DNA of 64,000 nt from Adhaeribacter aquaticus DSM 16391. GTDB lineage: Bacteria; Bacteroidota; Bacteroidia; Cytophagales; Hymenobacteraceae. A model generated the notes under the pieces. That model saw nothing but the letters and a program-made list of their open reading frames with translations, made no database searches and was not told where the DNA came from. Numbering within the stretch: position 1 is the first letter of the stretch; each line of letters opens with the position of its first letter. Below are positions 1 through 8,886 of this stretch, in pieces. The position numbers and the translations under genes were made by a program. Location of the stretch: NCBI RefSeq assembly GCF_000473365.1, contig NZ_AXBK01000002.1:54499-118498 (forward strand), in the 5' to 3' direction.

Positions 1-1
1 C

Positions 2-82
2 AGTTATAAATTGAAAACCGATAAAATTAAAGCAACCAAAAACGCAGGAGGTTTATTCCTGAAAATTGCCGGTTTAGTTTAA
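2..82 (+). CDS. C-terminal end of an unidentified protein (cut by the window edge)
   Basis: An open frame enters from the left edge and ends with TAA at 80-82, giving 26 residues that finish in KNAGGLFLKIAGLV. The peptide is too short to assign to a family. The frame and lysine-rich composition look coding, but only the tail is present, so no function is proposed. It lies upstream of the DUF932 gene and runs into a tandem repeat at its stop codon. Confidence 0.4.
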   Translation, partial: SYKLKTDKIKATKNAGGLFLKIAGLV

Positions 83-122
83 AAGCTAGGTTTCATCAGT
101 GAAAAGCTAGGTTTCATCAGTG
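81..122. repeat. Tandem 21-bp direct repeat, two units
   Basis: Two perfect copies of a 21-bp unit (AAAAGCTAGGTTTCATCAGTG) lie head to tail at 81-101 and 102-122, starting inside the stop codon of the preceding frame. Such a pair could be replication slippage or a protein-binding iteron. With only two units an origin cannot be claimed. Confidence 0.8.
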
Positions 123-417
123 AAAAACATAAAACAAGATAATAATCTTAGCTTCAATTAGTACAGACTATTTGAATGTATTTATAAAATTGCAATTGAA
201 AAATTAGTCTAAGAATTTCAAGCCAAATAAATTTTAAATTTTACAATTGCAAAATCAATTCCTTCGCTTGCTCATACCCAATATCTCTTTCTAATTTTTA
301 CCCTATAATAAGTTAAAATAGATAATATTTATTGTATCTTTTTTGATACTTTTTCGTATTATATTATATACATAATTTAACAATTGTTAAATACTCAAAT
401 TATAAAAATTAGAAATC
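123..417. other. AT-rich intergenic leader of the DUF932 gene
   Basis: There is no credible open frame here. The stretch is strongly AT-rich and has two CAATTG-centred motifs, at about 243-248 and 381-386. It presumably holds the promoter of the downstream DUF932 gene. No clean TAnnTTTG box at a sensible distance could be picked out. Confidence 0.4.
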
Positions 418-1404
418 ATGTCAACTCAAAGCACGAATCTGGAGAAAGCAAATAACTGGGATGCCATCTGTTTTCCGGTAAAAGAGGAAAAGTTGCAAAC
501 TTTATTACCAGGCAATTATAATTTATTGCCATCAGATCGCCAACGGGCAATTGTAGGTTCTATGCCGGACGGTACTCAACACATTTTTGCCTTACAGAGT
601 GATGAATATACCTTAATTTCAAATGATTTACTCCGCTCCGTCGTGGATAGCGTAGCAGTAGATTATAAAATTGATGCCCGGTACTCCTCCCGTGGTGACT
701 TTAGTATTAATATAATTTTGCCGGATAGTTTAAAAGTGGGAGAGGAGCGGATTTATAAAAATTTAATCATTAATAATTCTTACACCGGCAAAAGCCCTTT
801 TAATATTCAAGGTTCTTCTATTGAATCTACCAATGAAGAAAAAGTAAAAGTATCTTATTACCGTCAGATTTGTTCCAATGGCTTAATGGGCTGGGCCGAT
901 GAATTTATGACCTATGAAGAATATTTTAATTGGCTGGCAAATGGGCAACCGAAAAAATACCTGGATGCGTTGAAAGAGAAAGTGGAACACGTAAACATTG
1001 AACGCATTAAAAAAGAAGAAAAAATCCTGGCCGAAACCTTCCACCATAAAGGGCTAAACCTGGAATTCTTTCAGGAACATTTAACTAATATCTTGCGAAA
1101 TTTTGTATCTCAAAAAGATTCTGTTACCGGCTCGGTTTATAACAAATTAGTTCAGGTAGCGATGCCTACGGATGCCGCTATCCAGCAAGTTATAGGTGAA
1201 TCCGGATTACCTAAAAAATTGGCTACGCTGGCCGTAGAGCGGTTACGGGAGGAAGAAAAACTATTGGAAACCGAAGCCAACTTATGGCTCGTGTACAATG
1301 CCGCCAACTATGCTCTATTTAATGGCAAATCAGCGCTGACCATCAATGAACGGTTCAAAGCCGACCAGAAAGCCTTTAACAATATTGCTGCCCTGGCTTT
1401 ATAA
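418..1404 (+). CDS. DUF932 (phage/plasmid-like) domain protein
   Basis: This 328-residue soluble protein resembles the DUF932 (phage/plasmid-like, TIGR03299-type) family. Supporting features are a central block around YYRQICSNGLMGWADEF (about residues 147-165) and a mixed alpha/beta N-terminal half followed by a helical C-terminal half. DUF932 proteins are common on plasmids, conjugative elements and phages, often near anti-restriction or replication genes, but their biochemistry is not established. The gene starts with ATG after an AT-rich leader and is followed 20 bp later by a clear hairpin terminator, so it appears monocistronic. Family assignment is fairly secure; function is unknown. 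Confidence 0.75.
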   Translation: MSTQSTNLEKANNWDAICFPVKEEKLQTLLPGNYNLLPSDRQRAIVGSMPDGTQHIFALQSDEYTLISNDLLRSVVDSVAVDYKIDARYSSRGDFSINIILPDSLKVGEERIYKNLIINNSYTGKSPFNIQGSSIESTNEEKVKVSYYRQICSNGLMGWADEFMTYEEYFNWLANGQPKKYLDALKEKVEHVNIERIKKEEKILAETFHHKGLNLEFFQEHLTNILRNFVSQKDSVTGSVYNKLVQVAMPTDAAIQQVIGESGLPKKLATLAVERLREEEKLLETEANLWLVYNAANYALFNGKSALTINERFKADQKAFNNIAALAL

Positions 1405-1423
1405 GAATTGGCTTAAAAGAAAG

Positions 1424-1457
1424 AAATAGGTGGGTGGATTGGCTCACCTATTTTTTT
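1424..1457 (+). terminator. Rho-independent terminator after the DUF932 gene
   Basis: A 9-bp perfect stem (AAATAGGTG at 1424-1432 with CACCTATTT at 1445-1453) is followed by a run of T residues to 1457. It starts 20 bp after the DUF932 stop codon, the right place to end that transcript. Confidence 0.8.
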
Positions 1458-1499
1458 GCCTTCCCCGTTCCAAACTCCAGATTTCTAATTTTTAAACAT

Positions 1500-2060
1500 T
1501 TTTCCCCGGCCGCCCCTTTTCCTGGCAAATGGTGAATTCGTCATTTTTGCGAGCGCTCCATTTGCTTTTTCTTTTTTAAATAGGGTAGGAGCAGGGTAAT
1601 GCTGTCCGGGAGGGTCCATAAAGGTAAACTAGAATGGTTGCCTCCCGGATAGGTTTATCCTGCCCTCTGATGGCTGATCCGGCTAATGCCGGTAAAACAA
1701 CAGGCCGGGCGGGTTTGCCTTTTTGCAAATCGGCCTGGCACCGAATTAAAATTTCTCTCATCAGGAAGGGGAGGGCGGTGTAGAAATGGGGCTGCAGGTG
1801 AAGGGTAACGGAACCAACATCCCCATTTCTACATGGCGCTACCCGACTTTCAGTTAAGGCCTCGCGTTAGGGATACCGGCCACTTGTCTGCATATAACCG
1901 GTTTTTGCTCCGGTTTTATAGGTGGCCGCCGCAGGGGAGTAGCCCGGCTGTAGGCAACGCCCACGTAAAAATGAAAAGGGCAGTAGGGGAAAAAGTCCCT
2001 TACTACCTAGAATTAGAGGAAATCATACTTATACTTATAATAAAGCCCTATTTTTAATTA
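1500..2060. other. Gene-free stretch with a series of inverted repeats (structured DNA or RNA candidate)
   Basis: No convincing gene lies here; the short open frames have no family resemblance. Successive inverted repeats are visible: GCAAATGG/CCATTTGC (1524-1531, 1558-1565), TCCGGGAGG/CCTCCCGGA (1605-1613, 1641-1649), a 13-bp perfect pair (1779-1791, 1821-1833), and a nested pair GGCCAC/GTGGCC (1878-1883, 1922-1927) enclosing AACCGG/CCGGTT (1896-1901, 1910-1915). The region is more GC-rich than its flanks. Possible roles are an origin of transfer, an origin of replication or a structured RNA. The sequence alone does not choose between them. Confidence 0.5.
1779..1833. repeat. 13-bp perfect inverted repeat
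   Basis: TGTAGAAATGGGG at 1779-1791 is exactly inverted at 1821-1833, with a 29-nt spacer. It is the longest perfect palindrome in the gene-free stretch. A relaxase or replication-protein site is plausible on a conjugative element, but no nick site is recognisable. Confidence 0.7.
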
Positions 2061-2075
2061 AGACTTTCTAAACTA

Positions 2076-3971
2076 TTAACGACTTATTTCTTGCTGACTT
2101 GGGCGCGACAGCTCTACCTTTTGAGCGGCATCTTTTCTTTTAGCCCGGTCCGTTGTATGCTCGATAACAGTATTACCCTTTTGACTCCCTACGGCCTCTA
2201 TTGCTTGGGAAATCTTGCCTATTTTCGGGTCATTCAGATGATAAGAAACTTTCATTTCTGAATTTTTAAGGCCACTTTCAACCTGACTTTTTATGTCTCC
2301 CACGTTGGCCCCACTTCGCTCCAACGTATCTTTTACCGCCTCAGCCTGGCCTTTTACGCCTGAACCTTTATCAACTTCCTGTATTTTCACAATTACTTGC
2401 TTTTCACTACCAGGGTCATTACCTGCCAATGCTGCTGGAGCATTTAACAGTTCCATTTCCTTCTCCTGCCTTCTATTATCCGGAGCTAATGGTTGTACGC
2501 GGATCTGCGCTTGTTCCTGGTTAAGTAAAGTGGCTCGTTGTTGCTCTTTCACTATACGCTGCGTTTCGCGCTCCTGCTCGTCTTTGCGGACCTGCTCCCG
2601 GATTTGTTCAGTTGTTAATCCTTGTCGGGTTAATTCTAAGTCCCGGTTAAAATCTTTTGCCAACGGATATGCTACACGAACAAAATTGCTTGGGTGCCTT
2701 TCTACCTCCGGCCGCAGCTGTTCCCTTTGCCGATATAATTCCTGGCTAATTATTTCCAACTGAGCTGTATCAGCTTTAGCTACGCTCAATTTTATAACCG
2801 TATCTTTTTCCGTTGTTCGCTGAACTTTCATTTCAATGCTTGGTTCATCTTGCCCTGCATTTATACGGCCTACCTGATGAACCATATTTTTAATGCGCTC
2901 CTGACCTTCTTCGCTATTCTGATGCTGATACTCCACCCTCAAATTAGTATGGTATCTACCGGCAGTTGCATGCCATTGTATAGGGCGGCTGCTTTCCGAA
3001 TAAGCTGCCTGGTCAGCAACCTCTTTAAAAGCTCTTGCCGGCTGTAAATCATTCAGATAATTAATGTTAAATTTCCTACCTCCGGCGTCTCTATCATTGG
3101 CTAAAATCAATTCCGTTGGATTTTGCTTATCAATTACACGCTGTATCAATTCAATTTGTCTTTCTGTAACGGTTCCTGCCGTTGCGATGTACATAGTGTT
3201 TTTACCGTCCTGATGCAGCTGGTGGTAGCTTAGGGAATCAATCGCACTTTCACTTACGACCAACCTTTCAATTGGCGTATCTTTCCCCTGGGTGGGATAT
3301 GAAACCCAAATCCCGTCTTTGGGTAGTTCCAGCAAATTTTTAAAGCCGGTATTCTTTTGCTCAACACTGGCAAGGCCATTTTCATTATAAAGCGGAAAGG
3401 CGGTATTTCGAAAACCATGCTCGTTCTTTTCTGTTGTAAATATCCGCCCTTTGAAAGCCGGGCTATCAATAGTTTCGTCGGAAAGAGACCGGCTATGCAA
3501 GTAATGGCGGTCTGATAATTCCTTTTTTACCCCCAATACTTCGGCAATCAGCCGGGTCCGTTTTTCCTCTTCAGTTTCAATCTCTATCAATGATTTAGCG
3601 GACTTCTCCAGGCTTCTTTCAGATAAGTTGTTTTGATGTGTGGTAGACACGGAGCTTTGGGGTTCCGGAGTTTCGTTTAGATAGGCCCGTAAATGCTGCC
3701 GGACTTCTCCCAGGCTCTTATTTTCCCTGGTTTTTACAAAATCAATGATACTGCCCTTGTCCCGGTCGTCACCTGGATTAAAATAAATTTGCTTATCATC
3801 TTTTCTGGAAACAATGATATGTTCCCCATTATTTTCCAGGTGCTGCCAATCGCCGCGCTTACCTTGTTCCTTTAACTGGTAGCCTTGCTTTTGCGCATAT
3901 CCGACTAAATCAATTGTTTGTTTAAATCGCTCTAATTCCTGAGGGTCATTTTCAATTAGTTTTTGTTCCAT
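2076..3971 (-). CDS. DUF3991/TOPRIM domain protein (plasmid primase-like)
   Basis: About 631 residues from the ATG at 3971. The frame stays open to a GTG at 4028, but the internal ATG beginning MEQKLIENDPQEL is preferred. The N-terminal ~100 residues resemble the CHC2-like/DUF3991 region (GSIIDFVKTRENKSLGEVR). A TOPRIM-like segment follows, including VVSESAIDSLSYHQL, YIATAGTVT and LILANDRDAGG, whose acidic residues would bind Mg2+. The C-terminal third is charged and glutamine-rich. Such proteins are common on Bacteroidota plasmids and conjugative elements and are thought to act in primer synthesis or strand processing during transfer; that role is inferred. It is convergent with the DUF932 gene. 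Confidence 0.75.
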   Translation of the reverse strand: MEQKLIENDPQELERFKQTIDLVGYAQKQGYQLKEQGKRGDWQHLENNGEHIIVSRKDDKQIYFNPGDDRDKGSIIDFVKTRENKSLGEVRQHLRAYLNETPEPQSSVSTTHQNNLSERSLEKSAKSLIEIETEEEKRTRLIAEVLGVKKELSDRHYLHSRSLSDETIDSPAFKGRIFTTEKNEHGFRNTAFPLYNENGLASVEQKNTGFKNLLELPKDGIWVSYPTQGKDTPIERLVVSESAIDSLSYHQLHQDGKNTMYIATAGTVTERQIELIQRVIDKQNPTELILANDRDAGGRKFNINYLNDLQPARAFKEVADQAAYSESSRPIQWHATAGRYHTNLRVEYQHQNSEEGQERIKNMVHQVGRINAGQDEPSIEMKVQRTTEKDTVIKLSVAKADTAQLEIISQELYRQREQLRPEVERHPSNFVRVAYPLAKDFNRDLELTRQGLTTEQIREQVRKDEQERETQRIVKEQQRATLLNQEQAQIRVQPLAPDNRRQEKEMELLNAPAALAGNDPGSEKQVIVKIQEVDKGSGVKGQAEAVKDTLERSGANVGDIKSQVESGLKNSEMKVSYHLNDPKIGKISQAIEAVGSQKGNTVIEHTTDRAKRKDAAQKVELSRPSQQEISR

Positions 3972-4064
3972 ATCTCGGTGCACATTAAATTTATAAGAAT
4001 TCTTTAAAATGCAAATAGCGGTGAGCACCGCTAAGACGTAAAAAATAAAAAGCCAACCTGGCTT

Positions 4065-4442
4065 TCAGCGAGAGGAGGGAGGGGTTATTTGGTCGATATA
4101 AGCTAACTGCTCTTTAAATTTATTTAGTTCCTCTATTCCGGCAAACAAGTATAAGTATTTGTTTTCTTCCGAGGTGGCCAAAGGATTGAGCGAAGCAGTA
4201 GTATCAAAAGATAGGGCACTCAATATTTTTTGCAACTGTAGGTATTCTTTTCTTTTGGAAGTACCGTTTTTCAGGTTAACCACGGTATTATAAGAAAATT
4301 TAAACTGGTTACAAAATGCCTTCAATTGGCCATGACCTAATACCTTCAACCGATATTGAATATACCGCAGCACCTCTGTATACCCTACAGATAAATCCGG
4401 ATTAGGAAAACCCCAAGGGGCAGTAGCAACAGAAGAAGACAT
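4065..4442 (-). CDS. Small HTH-like protein, unidentified
   Basis: This 125-residue protein has a central segment (about residues 39-75, LKAFCNQFKFSYNTVVNLKNG) with the spacing of a helix-turn-helix, suggesting a small DNA-binding regulator. I do not recognise the family. It lies just upstream of the TOPRIM gene on the same strand with a 93-bp gap, so the two may form an operon. Its own upstream region has two copies of a CAATTG-containing motif (about 4454 and 4503). A regulatory role for the plasmid module is inference only. Confidence 0.5.
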   Translation of the reverse strand: MSSSVATAPWGFPNPDLSVGYTEVLRYIQYRLKVLGHGQLKAFCNQFKFSYNTVVNLKNGTSKRKEYLQLQKILSALSFDTTASLNPLATSEENKYLYLFAGIEELNKFKEQLAYIDQITPPSSR

Positions 4443-4736
4443 ACTAAAGAACGTTTTTACAATTGCAAACCTACCAATATCAATAAGGTTTAATAGCTTT
4501 ACAATTGAGCCCTATTAAATGCTTCTAATGTAAATAATTATATTAATAAATAAAAATAAATTCTCCGATAAATCCTCTTTTCGCTAATCATATTAACTTT
4601 TACATAACTACATTATAAGAAACGCATAACCTTAACCTAAGTTTTAAATCTACTAGGCTAGGCTAAACAATATTTTCACAACTTTAACACCATAATTACA
4701 CAACTTCATAGCAACTAACCCGTTAAAGGAATCAAT
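4443..4736. other. Divergent AT-rich promoter region
   Basis: This roughly 290-bp gap separates the minus-strand HTH-like gene from the plus-strand membrane-anchored gene that opens the transfer region. It has no gene. It carries two TTTACAATTG motifs near 4450 and 4500 and long A/T runs. It probably contains promoters in both directions, including one for the transfer operon. No individual -7/-33 pair is clear enough to annotate. Confidence 0.4.
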
Positions 4737-5405
4737 ATGGCTCCGCCAGTATATATTATTGGTTTTATCCTAATTCCGGTAATGCTATTAATTGGCTTAC
4801 TTGGATGGCGATTTTTAGGAAGTGGCAAGAATGAAAAACCTACTTTAACGAAGCGGAGCAATTACAAAGGGTTAAAAACCTTTAATTATAAATTTTCTGA
4901 CTATATAATTCCTGATGCTAAAATAAGGGAAGTTTGCCCGAATGGGGAAGGCAGCCCAATTTTAAAGGAATTAGTAAGTGAGGAAGGATATGTAAAATCC
5001 AAAACAGATTCTGAAACGGCTATAGATTTTGGGAATTTGGAAGAAGATTTTTTCCCCGAAATTGAAAATAGCCCGAATCATGATAAAGTTAAGAATGATG
5101 CTATACCGACTGGTAGTAATGAGACGGCCTTAGAGCCTGGTGTTAGGCATTCCATTACAACAGACGGCGCTCCAGAAATTGAGCAGGCAGAAGGTCCCGC
5201 GCAATCTCTCTTTCATAACCCCTTGACAGCACCGGCACCAACGGACAACGACAAAAAAAACAGGGAAGCTGAAATTGCCTTAAAAAGGCGGCGACGGGCT
5301 GAATTAAAAAACAGTACCGGTTCCGCTAAAGCAGGAGTGGGTGAATTATTCTCACCGGATTCCCCTGTTAAAGTGCCTCCTCCTAAGGGCGGTGCTGACA
5401 GATAA
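4737..5405 (+). CDS. Membrane-anchored protein of the transfer region, unidentified
   Basis: 222 residues with one N-terminal transmembrane helix (about residues 6-27). A long acidic, probably disordered stretch follows, and then a basic tail with KRRRRAEL near residue 188. No family is recognised. Its position just before the TraE/TraF/TraG genes and its orientation suggest an accessory transfer protein, with the charged tail in the cytoplasm or periplasm depending on topology. There is a 167-bp gap to the next gene with further CAATTG motifs, so it may be transcribed separately. Confidence 0.5.
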   Translation: MAPPVYIIGFILIPVMLLIGLLGWRFLGSGKNEKPTLTKRSNYKGLKTFNYKFSDYIIPDAKIREVCPNGEGSPILKELVSEEGYVKSKTDSETAIDFGNLEEDFFPEIENSPNHDKVKNDAIPTGSNETALEPGVRHSITTDGAPEIEQAEGPAQSLFHNPLTAPAPTDNDKKNREAEIALKRRRRAELKNSTGSAKAGVGELFSPDSPVKVPPPKGGADR

Positions 5406-5572
5406 AAATTTAACAATTGTAATTTTTAGCGATGGCTTTAAAATTAACATCCCCAGTTAAATATTTTATGGTTCCTCCTATCAATTTGCAATTGCAAACT
5501 CCTTAAAAACGGCTTTTACTTGGGATTAAGCACCCCATTTCTGTATAAATTCTACAATTTAAATATTAAACC

Positions 5573-5977
5573 ATGTTAACCGAAATCTACAACAGGATGG
5601 CTGGCCAAGTGGCACAAACCTCCGATACACTTCAAAACCTTATTAGTAAAGGCTCCCATTATCAAGCCTCTCCGTGGGAAAAAAGACTAATGGCCACTGC
5701 CATGAGCCTGGCTTATATGCAGCAGGCAATGGCGCAGGGTGGAACCGCTGCGGCCCTGGAAGGGGTCCAGGAAACCATCATTACCATTGTACAGGTAGTT
5801 TTCTCAATTATCCTGGTGATTGGGTTAATCCGGGTAGTCATGAAATTTATAAATGGCGCTCCGGATGCGCTTTCTTCCTTAGGTTGGCTCGTGGGCGGGG
5901 TAATTTTATGGTTTGGCTTCCAGTTCTTTAAAGATGATCTAGTAGGAACTGTTGGCGGCGAAGGTGGTGTAAGATAA
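5573..5977 (+). CDS. traE: TraE-like conjugation protein (DUF4134, VirB2-like)
   Basis: 134 residues. An N-terminal region (1-55) precedes two hydrophobic segments at about residues 65-92 and 100-122. The gene sits immediately before TraF and TraG homologues. In Bacteroidetes conjugative transposons this slot is occupied by TraE (DUF4134), a small membrane protein likened to VirB2 pilin. The glycine-rich end (VGGEGGVR) fits. Assignment rests mainly on size, topology and gene order. It appears to be the first gene of the continuous transfer operon, with 12 bp to the next start. Confidence 0.75.
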   Translation: MLTEIYNRMAGQVAQTSDTLQNLISKGSHYQASPWEKRLMATAMSLAYMQQAMAQGGTAAALEGVQETIITIVQVVFSIILVIGLIRVVMKFINGAPDALSSLGWLVGGVILWFGFQFFKDDLVGTVGGEGGVR

Positions 5978-5989
5978 ATTTCTGCGGGT

Positions 5990-6319
5990 ATGCGCTCCTA
6001 TAAAAGTATCGAAAAACCGGCGCAGGTCTTAGGGATGAACATTATGGACCTGGGGTTGGCTGTCGGCCTCTTTATCGGTTCCGTTTTGCTGCTGGGCTTC
6101 CTGAACATGCTGGTATCCATTCCCCGGTTAGTTTATTTGGCCGTGTTCCTCCTTGAAGTAGGTTTAATCCTGGTCATGCGCTTTTTAACCAAAACCCATC
6201 CACCCGGCTTCCTGGTCGGCTGGCTTTCTTTCCGATATGTGCAACCCCGGCGTATTTCCGTCGGCTCTATCCCTGTAGCTGCAAAGAAAGATGAAAAAAG
6301 AAAAAACCGTACCCTTTGA
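5990..6319 (+). CDS. traF: TraF-like conjugation protein (DUF4133, VirB3-like)
   Basis: 109 residues with two adjacent transmembrane helices (about 20-38 and 42-65), a topology shared by VirB3 and Bacteroidetes TraF (DUF4133). The N-terminal motif SYKSIEKPAQVLGMN and the downstream HPPGFLVGWLSF are consistent with that family. VirB3 proteins partner the VirB4 ATPase at the inner membrane. Here the gene overlaps the TraG (VirB4) gene by 29 bp, indicating translational coupling. Confidence 0.8.
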   Translation: MRSYKSIEKPAQVLGMNIMDLGLAVGLFIGSVLLLGFLNMLVSIPRLVYLAVFLLEVGLILVMRFLTKTHPPGFLVGWLSFRYVQPRRISVGSIPVAAKKDEKRKNRTL

Positions 6320-8885
6320 TAAGGTCATGCCGGTACATTCCTTTGAAGATAATAAGGTTATTTTCAAAGATGGGCGGGTGGCGATTGGTTTTGCCATTGA
6401 GCCGGCAGAAATGGAAGCCTGGACCCAACAGGACTTTACGGCCTTCAATGCAGCATTGATGGGCGTATTACGCCCGCTGCCGGTCAATACCATTGTTCAG
6501 AAAACTGATATTTACTATGACCGGCCCTACCGGGAAGATAAAAAAGAGCAAACTTATTTCGAAGGAAAAATGAATAAGCACTTCTTTGAAAGGCTGGTGC
6601 TGTTCCAAAAATCCTATGTATTTCTAAGTTTTGCTCCGGCCGAAATAAAACCGGTTAAAACGAATGCCTTGAATGCACTGGTTTCCCGGATGGGGGAGGC
6701 CATGCTAAAAAATCCTTTTGAAAATCTTCTGCACACCCTGGAAATAGCCGAAGCGGCTGCCCAGGAATTTGCGTCGGGTTTATCCGGAACCGGGGACGTG
6801 GAGCTGATGCGATTGGATACGGAAGAAATCAGGGCACTGTACCACCAGTATTTTAATCTCAATTTCGATTATGTACCTAAACGGCAGGAGCGGGAAATAT
6901 CCAATACGCTGGGTACCCTGGCCGTAGGGGAAAATAAGGTAAATGTTATTTCCATGGTGGGGCAGGGCAGTGAGCAATTCCCGGCGGTACGCAATGCCTA
7001 CGGCGTTACGGCCCCCATGCTGTACCCACTTACCAACTTTCTACAGTGCCCGCATATTTTAACGCAGGCCTTTATTATCCAGGATACCCGTGCAGCGCTC
7101 TCCAGCCTGGATACGGACCGGAAACTGAATAATTCGCTTTCCCGGCTGGCCACCCAGGATAACCAGCTACGGGCCCTTGAAATTGAACAATTCACCGCCG
7201 AAGTCCGGGCGGAAAACAAGCAGATTCTCGGCTTACATGTTTCAGTAATTCTTTGGGAAACAAATGACATTATTCGGAAAGAAAATATCGAGAAAACTAT
7301 GGCCGCTTTCCGGTATATATTCGGCACGGAAAGCGTCGTCGAATCCTATTTAGCCCTACCGCTGTATTTTGGCTTGCTACCTGGCAATATCTACCAGGTG
7401 CCGGATAGATGGCTGACCACCACTGCCGACCGGGGCGTATGTTACATACATTGGACGGCCACCTATAAAAACGATAGGGTAGGAGAGTACTTCTGCGACC
7501 GCAACCGCAACCTGCTCCAGGTCAATTTATTTAATACGGACTTAGATAACCAGAATGCCATTGTCATTGGCCCATCCGGCTCGGGTAAAAGCTATACGTT
7601 TGGCTACATTGTCGTGCAGCGCCACGAACGGAAAGCCCGGCAAATTCTCATTGATATTGGTGGTACCTACCGCAATGTAGTACAATCGCTAAACGGGGCG
7701 GATTTTGAAAATACTTATTTCGAATACGACCCGGAAAACCCGATCCAATTCAATCCCTTTCTGGTACCCCGCTCCCCGGATGGCCACCAATGGGTCTATA
7801 CCGACGAGAAAATAAATTTTCACCTGGCCTTACTGGCGGTACTCTGGAAAGGCGGGGCCGACAGCGCTCCCTTGAATAAATCGGAAAGGGCCATTTTAAG
7901 CCGCTTTCTGATTCAGTATTACCAGTACCTGAACACCGAAGGAAATGCCGGGCAGGCCGATGAAGAAATGCCGGGGATGGCAGGTTTCGTGCGCTTTATC
8001 CGCCACTTTGATGCCAATATGCAGGCTAACCCGGAAGTACCGGACGGTAGGGAAGAAATGCGCAGCCAGTACAAAAAGGATATGCATTATTTTGATATCC
8101 ATCAATTCTTTTTGGTGCTGGCGCAATTTACCGAAGGTGGCCGTTATGAGAAAGTTTTAAATGCCCAACAGGACGTCGAGCTTTCGGAATACCGTTTAAT
8201 CTGTTTTGACCTGGCCAAGGTAAAAACCGACCCGGATTTATATCCCGTGGTGGCCATGCTCATTACCGAGCTATCCCTGGATTTATTCCGCAAATTTCCG
8301 GATGATATCAAATACATTGCTTTAGATGAAGCCTGGGCGATGCTATCCGGCGGGGTGATGGAAGACTTTATTGTTTCCATGTACCGCACCATCAGGAAAA
8401 CCAATGGCTCCATCACCATCATCACCCAGGGCATCGGGGAAATTGTAGAAAGCAAAATTGGATACGCGCTGATTAATAACAGTTCTACCAAAATTATCCT
8501 GCGTCACGCCAATCCGGATTCTCTTTCCCAATTGCAAACCCCGCTGGGCTTCACCAACCACGAAATGGATTTAATTAAATCTGTCCGGTCCACGGCGGAT
8601 TTCCGGGAGTTCTTCATCAAGCAGGGCTCAAAGGGAAAGGTGTATATCCTGGAAGCAGCTCCGGAATTAAGTGCCATTTTAAGTTCTAAGCCGCTGGAAC
8701 GGAACCATCTGAACCGCTTAGTCAAGCGCTACCAGCAGCAGCATAAGCGGTTTGTCATCGACAAAAACGGCAAAGTTAAAACCGAAAACGGATACCCGGT
8801 ATTTGAAACATTTACCGAGCAACGCCTGGACTATGCGGTGGAGCAATACACAGAGGATAAACGGGCAGGCTTATTAGGAAAATAA
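6291..8885 (+). CDS. traG: TraG-family conjugation ATPase (VirB4-like)
   Basis: 864 residues, the expected size for the Bacteroidetes TraG (VirB4-type) ATPase that powers substrate transfer and pilus assembly at the inner membrane. Walker A is GPSGSGKS at residues 427-434. Walker B is at YIALDEAW with D679-E680, followed by an arginine/glutamine-rich motif (TIITQGIGE). The N-terminal 400 residues form the partner-binding region. It overlaps traF at its start and is followed 1 bp later by traJ, placing it firmly in the operon. All ATPase motifs are intact. Confidence 0.93.
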   Translation: MKKEKTVPFDKVMPVHSFEDNKVIFKDGRVAIGFAIEPAEMEAWTQQDFTAFNAALMGVLRPLPVNTIVQKTDIYYDRPYREDKKEQTYFEGKMNKHFFERLVLFQKSYVFLSFAPAEIKPVKTNALNALVSRMGEAMLKNPFENLLHTLEIAEAAAQEFASGLSGTGDVELMRLDTEEIRALYHQYFNLNFDYVPKRQEREISNTLGTLAVGENKVNVISMVGQGSEQFPAVRNAYGVTAPMLYPLTNFLQCPHILTQAFIIQDTRAALSSLDTDRKLNNSLSRLATQDNQLRALEIEQFTAEVRAENKQILGLHVSVILWETNDIIRKENIEKTMAAFRYIFGTESVVESYLALPLYFGLLPGNIYQVPDRWLTTTADRGVCYIHWTATYKNDRVGEYFCDRNRNLLQVNLFNTDLDNQNAIVIGPSGSGKSYTFGYIVVQRHERKARQILIDIGGTYRNVVQSLNGADFENTYFEYDPENPIQFNPFLVPRSPDGHQWVYTDEKINFHLALLAVLWKGGADSAPLNKSERAILSRFLIQYYQYLNTEGNAGQADEEMPGMAGFVRFIRHFDANMQANPEVPDGREEMRSQYKKDMHYFDIHQFFLVLAQFTEGGRYEKVLNAQQDVELSEYRLICFDLAKVKTDPDLYPVVAMLITELSLDLFRKFPDDIKYIALDEAWAMLSGGVMEDFIVSMYRTIRKTNGSITIITQGIGEIVESKIGYALINNSSTKIILRHANPDSLSQLQTPLGFTNHEMDLIKSVRSTADFREFFIKQGSKGKVYILEAAPELSAILSSKPLERNHLNRLVKRYQQQHKRFVIDKNGKVKTENGYPVFETFTEQRLDYAVEQYTEDKRAGLLGK

Positions 8886-8886
8886 T

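Noticed and set aside
1576..2057. Short open frames on both strands in the gene-free stretch
   Set aside because: They cross strong inverted repeats, have odd composition and resemble no family.
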